32,366 nt of DNA from an uncultured Eubacteriales bacterium. Lineage in GTDB: Bacteria > Bacillota > Clostridia > Christensenellales > Borkfalkiaceae. A program made the translations under genes and the position numbers. The stretch spans positions 1 through 32,366 of the forward strand of contig UQZE01000007.1 in the NCBI GenBank assembly GCA_900545325.1, given 5' to 3'. Of the stretch, positions 1 to 6,084 are shown piece after piece (position 1 is the stretch's first letter; every line of letters begins with the position of its first letter). The notes under the pieces were generated by a model. The model worked only from the letters and a program-made list of their open reading frames with translations. It was not told the DNA's origin and did no database searches.

Positions 1-1
1 C

Positions 2-46
2 AAGTACGAAAAGAGCGTATCTATCGACTTTACGCTGGAAGAATAA
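2..46 (+). CDS. 3' end of an unidentified gene
   Basis: The first 46 bases hold an open reading frame that enters from outside the window and ends at TAA (44-46). It reads KYEKSVSIDFTLEE. The acidic, beta-strand-like tail is too short to assign a family. A hairpin follows at once, but its T-run lies on the side that serves the opposite strand, so this gene may be terminated only weakly there. The frame is inferred from the stop and the lack of an alternative. Confidence 0.45.
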   Translation, partial: KYEKSVSIDFTLEE

Positions 47-51
47 AAAAA

Positions 52-75
52 CGCCCCCGCCGCATGGCGGGGGCG
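52..75 (-). terminator. Rho-independent terminator for the leftward gene
   Basis: A ten-pair GC-rich stem (52-61 with 66-75) closes a GCAT loop. Read on the minus strand it is followed by a run of T (the A-run at about 45-51), so it best serves the leftward gene that stops at 85. On the plus strand the tail is only a few mixed pyrimidines, so termination of the incoming rightward gene would be weaker. Confidence 0.8.
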
Positions 76-84
76 CCTCTTTCG

Positions 85-525
85 TCAAAGGAGGGATTTC
101 AGTTTCTTTTCGCACTCTTCTTCGAAATCGAGCAGTTTTTTCACGAGGGCGCGCGTTTCTTCGGTTACGCTTTCCCCGTTGGAACGCATGGTCGTATAAA
201 GTTCGGTTATTCCCATGATCGTGCCTTGCAGCATCATGTCCGCGAGGTGGGTGGTGGAATTGTCGGTCAGCGTCTTGAACTTGACCGCGGACCACATGAA
301 GCCCTTTTTCATGGCGCCTATGTCTTTCGGCTCCAGTTTAAGCTCGGCCATGTACGAGGAAATTTCCCCGATGATCTTTTCGTAGCCGTCGTACTGGTCT
401 TTGAGTTCGGCTTTCATTTTCTCGTCCTCGGCCTCTTCGAGAACGTTGGAAATGGATTGCAGGGCGATGTGCGCGTTGCGGTAAATCTTATTTAAGGTTT
501 CTTCGTTTATCTTCTTGTCTTCCAT
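85..525 (-). CDS. Small all-helical protein of unknown function
   Basis: The protein has 146 residues. The start is placed at 525 (MEDKKINEETLNK) because AAGGAG lies six bases upstream on the minus strand; a longer frame to 600 has no such site and runs into the opposite promoter. The sequence is rich in Glu, Lys and Leu and lacks a signal peptide or membrane segment. It reads as several amphipathic helices, ending FEEECEKKLKSLL, which suggests a soluble helical bundle, perhaps ferritin-like in outline. No metal-binding or catalytic motif is clear, so no function is claimed. It is divergent from rplU and ends at its own terminator. Confidence 0.75.
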   Translation of the reverse strand: MEDKKINEETLNKIYRNAHIALQSISNVLEEAEDEKMKAELKDQYDGYEKIIGEISSYMAELKLEPKDIGAMKKGFMWSAVKFKTLTDNSTTHLADMMLQGTIMGITELYTTMRSNGESVTEETRALVKKLLDFEEECEKKLKSLL

Positions 526-593
526 GAATGGCTCCTTAATCGGTTTATTACCCTTATTTTTGCCCTTTTTTACGAAAATATACCCCGAAATAT

Positions 594-622
594 TTGACAT
601 TTTTCCCGAAATACGCTAAAAT
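594..622 (+). promoter_or_regulatory. Sigma-A promoter of rplU-rpmA
   Basis: TTGACA (594-599) and TAAAAT (617-622) are separated by exactly 17 nt, a near-consensus housekeeping promoter. Transcription should start near 629, leaving about 104 nt of leader before the rplU start codon. Confidence 0.85.
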
Positions 623-628
623 ACCGAT

Positions 629-732
629 TGAACCGCACGGGAGTGGCAGAAAAGACCGAATTTTTTGAACGGCGCCACGAGGAAGCGCAGGGGCGTGGAT
701 ACAATTCCGGCGAGTATCAAACGGAGGCATCA
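629..732 (+). ncRNA. Structured leader of rplU (L21-leader candidate)
   Basis: The transcribed leader contains two stems that compete for the same bases. GTGGC (643-647) can pair with GCCAC (674-678), while CCACG (675-679) can pair with CGTGG (694-698). A further GATAC/GTATC pair (698-702 with 714-718) lies just before the AGGAGGC ribosome-binding site at about 721-728. Bacillota often carry an autoregulatory L21 leader at this place. Pairings are seen directly; membership of the Rfam family is inferred and was not tested. Confidence 0.45.
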
Positions 733-1041
733 ATGTACGCAATAGTGGAAAACGGTTCCAAGCAGTACAAAGCGGAAGTCGGTTCGGTCATCAAGTTCGA
801 AAAACTCGATGCGAACGTGGGCGACAAAGTGGAATTCAAGGTTCTCATGGTCGCGGACGAAAACGGCGTCAAACTGGCGAAAGAGGCGGAAGGCTTCAAA
901 GCGGTGGGCGAAGTTACGGAACAGGGTAAGTTTAAAAAAGTAGTCGTGTACAAATACAAGGCGAAAAAGAACGAGAGAAAAAAGCAGGGACATAGACAGC
1001 CGTTCACGGCGGTGAAGATCGTCGAGATCGCTGCGAAATAA
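733..1041 (+). CDS. rplU: 50S ribosomal protein L21
   Basis: This 102-residue protein is a component of the large ribosomal subunit and contacts 23S rRNA. The start MYAIVENGSKQYK, the central KFKKVVVYKYKAKKNERKKQGHRQ stretch (cut into the known basic loop) and the ending FTAVKIVEI are typical for L21, and the length matches the family. The start at 733 is chosen over an upstream in-frame ATG at 628 because ribosomal L21 begins here and a GGAGG site precedes it; the ATG at 628 lies at the promoter start point. It is the first gene of an operon with rpmA, 15 bases away, behind a sigma-A promoter and a structured leader. Confidence 0.97.
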   Translation: MYAIVENGSKQYKAEVGSVIKFEKLDANVGDKVEFKVLMVADENGVKLAKEAEGFKAVGEVTEQGKFKKVVVYKYKAKKNERKKQGHRQPFTAVKIVEIAAK

Positions 1042-1056
1042 GGAGGTAAGGAAATA

Positions 1057-1335
1057 ATGTTATTCATTAAATTATTTGCGCACCACAAAGGCGGCGGCAG
1101 CACGAAGAACGGCAGAGACAGCGAATCCAAGCGCCTCGGACCCAAAAAGGTCGACGGGCAGGCGGTTCTCGCGGGCAATATCCTCGTCAGACAGAGGGGC
1201 ACCAAGTTCCACGCGGGCAACAACGTGGGCATCGGCGGCGACGATACGCTTTTCGCGCTCATCGACGGCGTGGTGAAATTCGAAAGAAGCGGCAAGAGCG
1301 ACAAGAAAGTCAGCGTGTACGCGAAAGAAAACTGA
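1057..1335 (+). CDS. rpmA: 50S ribosomal protein L27 with N-terminal extension
   Basis: This 92-residue protein is L27, whose N-terminus reaches the peptidyl-transferase centre. The core HHKGGGSTKNGRDSESKRLG and the GTKFHAGNNVGIGGDDTLFA stretch are diagnostic. It begins MLFIKLF before AHHKGGG, which matches the short extension that Bacillota remove with the Prp protease, cutting after the Phe. The prp gene normally sits between rplU and rpmA, but here only 15 bases separate them. The AGGAGGT site overlaps the rplU stop, so the two genes are translated in close coupling. A strong terminator follows. Confidence 0.97.
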   Translation: MLFIKLFAHHKGGGSTKNGRDSESKRLGPKKVDGQAVLAGNILVRQRGTKFHAGNNVGIGGDDTLFALIDGVVKFERSGKSDKKVSVYAKEN

Positions 1336-1347
1336 TTTGATTTTTAA

Positions 1348-1374
1348 GCGGGCCGCGTTGCGGCCCGTTTTTTT
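1348..1374 (+). terminator. Rho-independent terminator of rplU-rpmA
   Basis: CGGGCCGC (1349-1356) pairs with GCGGCCCG (1360-1367) across a three-base loop and is followed by seven T. This is a strong terminator placed 13 bases after the rpmA stop. The next gene starts only six bases beyond the T-run. Confidence 0.93.
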
Positions 1375-1379
1375 ACGCT

Positions 1380-2216
1380 ATGGAAAAAATTACCGAAAGC
1401 GCGGCGTTCTTCAACGTGGCGGATACGCTGGAATGCGGTCAGATCTTCCGTTACGAACGGCGTGGCGATAAATTTTTGGTGCACAGCGGGGACAAAAGCT
1501 GCCTTGCCTATAACGAGGGCGGGCGCGCCGTCGTTCTCGCCGAGGAGGGGGACGGCGATTACTTTTACCGTTTTTTCGACCTCGCGGCCGACTACGGCGC
1601 CTGTTATCGGGCGGCGAAAGCGGAGGGCGGCGTGCTCGCCGACGCGGCGGAACGGGGCAGGGGGATAAGGATCCTCAGGCAGGACGCGGAGGAAACGCTC
1701 TTTTCCTTTATCGTTTCGCAGAACAACCATATCCCGCGCATCAGAAAAATACTTTTCCGCCTGTGCGAGGACGCGGGCGGCCGCCACGAATTTGCGGGCG
1801 GCGCGTACGGCTCGTTTCCTAAGGCGGCGGCGCTTGCGGAGCGGGAACTTTCCTATTACGCGGCGGCGGGGCTCGGCTACCGCGGCAGATACGTGAAGGC
1901 CGCGGCGGAGGCACTCGTTTCCCGCGGCGGCGCGGACGGGCTCGCCTCTCTGCCCGACAGGGAGCTGAAAAGCGCGCTTTTATCCTTCGAGGGCGTTGGC
2001 CCGAAGGTTGCGGATTGCGTAGCTCTCTTCGGGTTTCACCGTTTCGGTTCCTTTCCCGTGGATACGTGGATTTACAAGCTTTATAAAGAAGATTACGGCG
2101 GCGCGGAAACGGACAGGAGCAAGGTGTCGGACTTTTTTTCGCGCAGGTTCGGTCAAAACGCGGGGATATTCCAGCAATATCTGTTTCACCATAAAAGAAC
2201 GGCGGGAAAAAATTAA
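1380..2216 (+). CDS. ogg: 8-oxoguanine DNA glycosylase (OGG1 type)
   Basis: This 278-residue enzyme is predicted to remove 8-oxoguanine from DNA in base-excision repair and to nick at the abasic site. The N-terminal part (about 10-105) fits the OGG_N domain, with ECGQIFRY at 18-25. The helix-hairpin-helix and GPD region follows: SQNNHIPRI (113-121), GLGYRGRYV (164-172), GVGPKVADC with the Schiff-base lysine K209, and FPVDTW with the catalytic aspartate D228. All key residues are present and the length is normal for bacterial members. The ATG is six bases after the rpmA terminator and has no visible ribosome-binding site, yet homologous sequence starts here, so the start looks right. Expression may rely on terminator read-through or a leaderless transcript. 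Confidence 0.93.
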   Translation: MEKITESAAFFNVADTLECGQIFRYERRGDKFLVHSGDKSCLAYNEGGRAVVLAEEGDGDYFYRFFDLAADYGACYRAAKAEGGVLADAAERGRGIRILRQDAEETLFSFIVSQNNHIPRIRKILFRLCEDAGGRHEFAGGAYGSFPKAAALAERELSYYAAAGLGYRGRYVKAAAEALVSRGGADGLASLPDRELKSALLSFEGVGPKVADCVALFGFHRFGSFPVDTWIYKLYKEDYGGAETDRSKVSDFFSRRFGQNAGIFQQYLFHHKRTAGKN

Positions 2217-2233
2217 AAACCGCGGAAAAAAAA

Positions 2234-2262
2234 TTGTCAAATTATGCGGTTTATGGTATACT
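2234..2262 (+). promoter_or_regulatory. Sigma-A promoter of the NifU-like/GGGtGRT unit
   Basis: TTGTCA (2234-2239) and TATACT (2257-2262) are 17 nt apart. The predicted start near 2269 gives a leader of about 70 nt before the AGGAGG site at 2326-2331. Confidence 0.82.
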
Positions 2263-2338
2263 GTTTAAGAAAGTAAGCGATTACTTCAGGACAATACAAA
2301 TTCATTTGCGAAGATTTTTTGGAGTAGGAGGATGAAAA

Positions 2339-3031
2339 ATGCAGCAAACGACAGAAGTTAAAGAGATGGTTTGCGTAGCGAAAGGGCCGAATCACGGTCC
2401 CGCGCCCATTCCCGAAGAGGCAAAGTGGGTGCAGGCTAAGGAAATAACCGATATTTCCGGTCTTACGCACGGCGTGGGCTGGTGCGCCCCGCAGCAGGGC
2501 ACCTGCAAGCTGACGCTCAACGTGAAAAAGGGCGTGATAGAAGAAGCCCTCGTCGAAACGATCGGCTGTTCGGGCATGACGCATTCGGCGGCCATGGCGG
2601 CGGAGATACTCCCCGGCAAGACCATTCTGGAAGCGCTCAACACCGACCTCGTGTGCGACGCCATCAATACGGCCATGAGGGAGTTGTTCCTCCAGATCGT
2701 ATACGGCAGAACGCAGTCGGCGTTCTCGGAAGACGGACTGCCCGTCGGCGCAGGTCTGGAAGACCTCGGCAAAGGTCTGCGTTCGCAGGTCGGCACCATG
2801 TATTCCACCAAGGTCAAGGGCCCGAGATACCTCGAAATGGCTGAAGGCTACGTCAACAAGATCGCCCTCGACGAGGACGGGCAGATCATCGGTTACGCTT
2901 TCACCAACCTCGGCAAGATGATGGAATTCATCAAGAAAGGCTTAACGCCCGACGAAGCGTATAAAAAGGCTTCCGGTCAGTACGGCAGGTACGACGGCGC
3001 GGCCAAGTATATCGACCCCAGACAGGAATAG
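2339..3031 (+). CDS. NifU-like Fe-S scaffold-related protein, partner of GGGtGRT
   Basis: This 230-residue cytoplasmic protein resembles the NifU/IscU N-terminal scaffold fold. The segment GCSGMTHSAAMAAEILPGKT (76-95) matches the GC.....S pattern of that family, followed by the usual GKT-then-helix. Candidate cluster ligands are C49, C56, C77 and C106. The usual NifU spacing is altered, and the protein is longer than IscU because of an extra C-terminal half (about 120-230) with no recognised motif. The start at 2339 follows AGGAGG by seven bases; an ATG at 2332 is in a frame that stops at once. It is paired with the GGGtGRT gene 13 bases downstream, an association known in anaerobes. The exact biochemical role is unknown. 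Confidence 0.85.
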   Translation: MQQTTEVKEMVCVAKGPNHGPAPIPEEAKWVQAKEITDISGLTHGVGWCAPQQGTCKLTLNVKKGVIEEALVETIGCSGMTHSAAMAAEILPGKTILEALNTDLVCDAINTAMRELFLQIVYGRTQSAFSEDGLPVGAGLEDLGKGLRSQVGTMYSTKVKGPRYLEMAEGYVNKIALDEDGQIIGYAFTNLGKMMEFIKKGLTPDEAYKKASGQYGRYDGAAKYIDPRQE

Positions 3032-3044
3032 GAGGTAAGCGAGA

Positions 3045-4049
3045 ATGAGTGTTACGTTCGAGAGCTACGAAAGAAGAATAGATAAAATCAACAAAACGCT
3101 TGCCGAATACGGCATCAAGGATCTGGAAGACGCGCGCAAAATCTGCCTTGAAAAGGGCGTGGACGCGGAATCCATCGTCAAGGGCATTCAGCCCATCGCC
3201 TTTGAAAACGCCGTCTGGGCGTATACGGTAGGCGCGGCCATCGCCATCAAAAAGGGTTGCACCAAGGCTGCGGACGCGGCGGCGGCGCTCGGCATCGGCC
3301 TGCAGAGTTTCTGTATTCCCGGTTCGGTCGCGGATCAGCGCCAGGTCGGTCTCGGCCACGGCAACCTCGCGGCGATGCTCCTTTCCGAAGAAACCAAATG
3401 TTTCTGTTTCCTCGCGGGGCACGAATCGTTCGCGGCTGCGGAAGGCGCCATCGGTATCGCCAAAACGGCGAACAAGGTCAGAAAGACCCCGCTTAAAGTC
3501 ATTCTGAACGGTCTCGGCAAGGACGCGGCTTTCATCATTTCGAGGATCAACGGCTTCACCTATGTGCAGACCAAGTACGATTATTACACGGGCAAGCTGA
3601 ATATCGTCAAGGAAACGGCGTATTCGGACGGCGACCGCGCCAAGGTCAAGTGCTACGGCTGCGACGATGTCAACGAAGGCGTCGCCGTCATGAGATACGA
3701 GGACGTGGACGTTTCCATCACGGGCAACTCCACCAATCCCACGAGATTCCAGCATCCCGTTGCTGGCACGTATAAAAAGTGGGCTGTCGAGAACGGCAAG
3801 AAATATTTCTCCGTCGCGAGCGGCGGCGGCACGGGCAGAACGCTCCACCCCGACAACATGGCGGCGGGCCCCGCGAGCTACGGCATGACGGACACCATGG
3901 GCAGAATGCATTCGGACGCGCAGTTCGCAGGTTCTTCCTCCGTTCCCGCGCACGTGGAAATGATGGGGCTGATCGGCATGGGCAACAACCCGATGGTAGG
4001 CGCGTCGGTCGCCATCGCGGTCGCCGTGGAAGAAGGCATGAAAAAATAA
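3045..4049 (+). CDS. GGGtGRT-family protein, function unknown
   Basis: This 334-residue protein carries the family-defining GGGTGRT at 260-266, in ASGGGTGRTLHPDN, followed by a Gly/Met-rich tail with AGSSSVPAHVEMMGLIGMGNN. It has no signal peptide. Several alanine-rich helices with short hydrophobic stretches lie around 45-75 and 310-330, but none is a convincing membrane segment. The family is widespread in anaerobes and has no established reaction. Its constant pairing with a NifU-like protein suggests a role in iron-sulfur or redox metabolism. It is translated from a GGAGG site in the 13-base gap after the partner gene, and a terminator follows. Confidence 0.93.
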   Translation: MSVTFESYERRIDKINKTLAEYGIKDLEDARKICLEKGVDAESIVKGIQPIAFENAVWAYTVGAAIAIKKGCTKAADAAAALGIGLQSFCIPGSVADQRQVGLGHGNLAAMLLSEETKCFCFLAGHESFAAAEGAIGIAKTANKVRKTPLKVILNGLGKDAAFIISRINGFTYVQTKYDYYTGKLNIVKETAYSDGDRAKVKCYGCDDVNEGVAVMRYEDVDVSITGNSTNPTRFQHPVAGTYKKWAVENGKKYFSVASGGGTGRTLHPDNMAAGPASYGMTDTMGRMHSDAQFAGSSSVPAHVEMMGLIGMGNNPMVGASVAIAVAVEEGMKK

Positions 4050-4063
4050 CAAAAATAAAATTG

Positions 4064-4099
4064 AAAAAGGGGGTTTCGTATTTCGAAACCCTCTTTTTT
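4064..4099 (+). terminator. Rho-independent terminator after GGGtGRT
   Basis: GGGTTTCG (4071-4078) pairs with CGAAACCC (4084-4091) across a TATTT loop, extended by an A-run and T-run on the two sides. The T-run (4094-4099) ends 28 bases before the next start codon. No separate promoter for that gene fits in the gap. Confidence 0.88.
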
Positions 4100-4126
4100 A
4101 TTACCGAAACACAGGAGGATTTTAGT

Positions 4127-5947
4127 ATGAATACCGAAAGACGGGCTTTGCGGTTTCTCGCGGCGTTGTTCTTCGCCGCGTGCGCCTTTTTCGCGGCGGG
4201 GATCGGCGTGAAAAGCGCCCGCGCCGAAACAGGCGGTCCGACGGACATTACGGAAACGGGCGTGGATTTTATCGCCTCCGCCCCGCAGGCTGAAACGGAA
4301 TATAAGGCGGGAAAAGGAACGCTCGTCTATATTCCCGCGGAGGACGGCGGCGCGGCGCAGATCGTCCTCGAAAACGCTGAGATCTTTTCGGGCGCGAAAG
4401 TAAATTATTCGCCGGGCAACAGCACCTATGCGGCGCTCGCCGCAAAGGGCGACGCTGAACTTGTGCTGAAAGGAGAGAACAAAATCTATATGCGGCCGAG
4501 CGGCAGCAATACGGCGCTGCTGTTTTATGACAGCAACGTAACTGTCAGGGGCGAAGGCTCGCTGTCTATCGGCTATCGGGAGGGCGCGTCGGCGAATATC
4601 AACGCGCATCCCGCGGAAATCATGGGTAATTACGCAACGGATACGGCCGACGAAGCGTTTGCCGAAAGCGGAAACTTCACGCTGGAAAGCGGCGCGCTTA
4701 CTATAAACGGCGTCGGTTCTATCGGACAGGGCAGTCTGACCGTCAGCAATCGCATTGCGGTTTGCGGCGGACGTTTGCAAACGTACGGGCAGATGGCGGG
4801 CGTGTATTCCGTCTACGGAGATATCGAGCTTTCGGGCGGCGTGATACGGGCGGAAAATTTCAACGAGTACGGCCTGTATGCCCGCCGCGGCGACGTAACG
4901 GTCGGCGGCTCCGCGGACGTATTTTTTTCCAGTTCCGTCCGCCCCTCGTCGGTCGGGATCAGCGGCGGGGACATGGGGAACGGCAGGCCCGAAACGCAGA
5001 GCGGCGGCAACGTTTATTTTCAAGGCGGAACCACCGAAATCAACGTGCGGTTTATCGGCGTGTTTGCGCAGCATGTTTCTTCCGATCCCGGCGGACAGAT
5101 CGAAATTACGGGCGGCAGCGTGGACGTTACGGTTCCCGAAAGCACGCAGAACGTGGCGGCGGCGCTCTATGCGCAGGGCGATGAAGGCGATATCCTGTTG
5201 AAAGGCGGCTCGGTCAGGGCGGTTTCCGGCGGCGGCAACGCGCAGGCTTCGATCGGCGTCTATGCCGACCGCTACCTGAAAATCGAAGGCGGCGAACTTT
5301 ATGCCGGCGGGACGAACACAAACGGTTCGTCGTTCGGCGCAAACGCGGACGACGGTATTTACGTTACGGGCGGAACGTTCGTTGCCTGCGGCGGGACTGC
5401 CGCGGTAGACGGCACGGCGCCTTACGGCGGCCGGGGCGTGAGCATTACCGCGGCGACCGACGAGGCTGGCGAAAACATCGTCGGCTACGATCCGCAGAAT
5501 TTCCATTCGTATAAATATCTGAAATTCGAAAGCGGCCGCATTTTATCCGTAACGGTCGCGCCCTCTTCGGCGGAGGCAGAGAGGGGGCAAACGCTGCAAT
5601 TCACAGCCGAAGTAAAGGGAACGGGTACTTTCGACACTTCGGTTTTGTGGAACGTAACGGGCGCTGAGAGCGCTGCGACCAAGATCGACGAAAACGGTCA
5701 GCTGACCGTTGCCGCAGATGAAACTGCGGCAACCTTGACCGTAACGGCGGTATCCGTTGCAGACGGCGGAAAGAACGCCGCCGCAACCGTCAGGGTGACC
5801 GCGGCGGGCGGCCAGGGCGAACAGCCCTCCGAACCCGAAGGCGGACTTCCCGCGGGGGCGATCGTCGCGATAACGGCGGGGAGCGTGGCAGGCGCCGCCG
5901 CAATCGCCGCGGCGATATGTTTCGCCGTCAGAAAAAGAAAACAATAA
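4127..5947 (+). CDS. Membrane-anchored surface protein with beta-helix-like repeats and a Big_2-like domain
   Basis: The protein has 606 residues. The start at 4127 follows an AGGAGG site by eight bases and opens a signal peptide (MNTERR then a hydrophobic core, cleavage likely after ARA at 31-33). Residues about 45-465 are Gly/Ser-rich with recurring strands of the type LSGGVIRAEN, ITGGSVDVTV, LKGGSVRAVS, IEGGELYAGG and VTGGTFVACG, which suggests a right-handed beta-helix. Residues about 468-560 resemble a Big_2 immunoglobulin-like domain (SVTVAPSSAEAERGQTLQF). A transmembrane helix (about 578-601) and RKRKQ end the chain, with no LPXTG. It is likely held at the outer face of the cell membrane. 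Substrate or ligand is unknown. Confidence 0.85.
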   Translation: MNTERRALRFLAALFFAACAFFAAGIGVKSARAETGGPTDITETGVDFIASAPQAETEYKAGKGTLVYIPAEDGGAAQIVLENAEIFSGAKVNYSPGNSTYAALAAKGDAELVLKGENKIYMRPSGSNTALLFYDSNVTVRGEGSLSIGYREGASANINAHPAEIMGNYATDTADEAFAESGNFTLESGALTINGVGSIGQGSLTVSNRIAVCGGRLQTYGQMAGVYSVYGDIELSGGVIRAENFNEYGLYARRGDVTVGGSADVFFSSSVRPSSVGISGGDMGNGRPETQSGGNVYFQGGTTEINVRFIGVFAQHVSSDPGGQIEITGGSVDVTVPESTQNVAAALYAQGDEGDILLKGGSVRAVSGGGNAQASIGVYADRYLKIEGGELYAGGTNTNGSSFGANADDGIYVTGGTFVACGGTAAVDGTAPYGGRGVSITAATDEAGENIVGYDPQNFHSYKYLKFESGRILSVTVAPSSAEAERGQTLQFTAEVKGTGTFDTSVLWNVTGAESAATKIDENGQLTVAADETAATLTVTAVSVADGGKNAAATVRVTAAGGQGEQPSEPEGGLPAGAIVAITAGSVAGAAAIAAAICFAVRKRKQ

Positions 5948-5957
5948 ACGCTTGCAC

Positions 5958-5986
5958 GAGCCGCGCATATCCCGCGCGGCTCTTTG
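5958..5986 (+). terminator. Probable terminator of the surface protein gene
   Basis: GAGCCGCGC (5958-5966) pairs perfectly with GCGCGGCTC (5974-5982) across a seven-base loop. Only a short TTT follows, so the stem is strong but the tail is weak. Confidence 0.6.
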
Positions 5987-6031
5987 CGGCAGGCGCGATT
6001 TCGGATATACAAAGGCGTGATTTTGACGGAA

Positions 6032-6059
6032 ACATAGGCGGTCTGTTTTTCATATTATG
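6032..6059 (+). promoter_or_regulatory. Sigma-K-like promoter candidate (AC-N17-CATATTATG)
   Basis: An AC at 6032-6033 is followed after 17 nt by CATATTATG (6051-6059). No TTGACA-like hexamer lies at sigma-A spacing: a TTGACG at 6023 is 24 nt from the TATTAT. The same nine-base box occurs before the holin gene and, with one change, before the DUF11-like gene. The fit to sigma-K (AC, 16-17 nt, CATANNNTA) is partial, since the last base is G. Confidence 0.35.
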
Positions 6060-6084
6060 ATAAATATACGGAGTATGAAAAAAT

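Noticed and set aside
628..732. Upstream in-frame start for rplU (35 extra residues)
   Set aside because: The ATG at 628 lies at the predicted transcription start, and L21 proteins begin at MYAIVENG; the segment is better read as a leader RNA.
4600..5500. CRISPR or tandem DNA repeat in the repeat-rich surface gene
   Set aside because: The GGS-type repeats are at protein level and diverged in DNA, with no constant repeat and spacer lengths.
3878..5506. Antisense open frame of about 540 codons opposite the surface repeat protein
   Set aside because: It spans the GGGtGRT end, a terminator and the next gene, and has no recognisable domain.
6023..6058. Sigma-A promoter TTGACG plus TATTAT before the adhesin-like gene
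   Set aside because: The spacer is 24 nt, too long for sigma-A; no other -35 fits.
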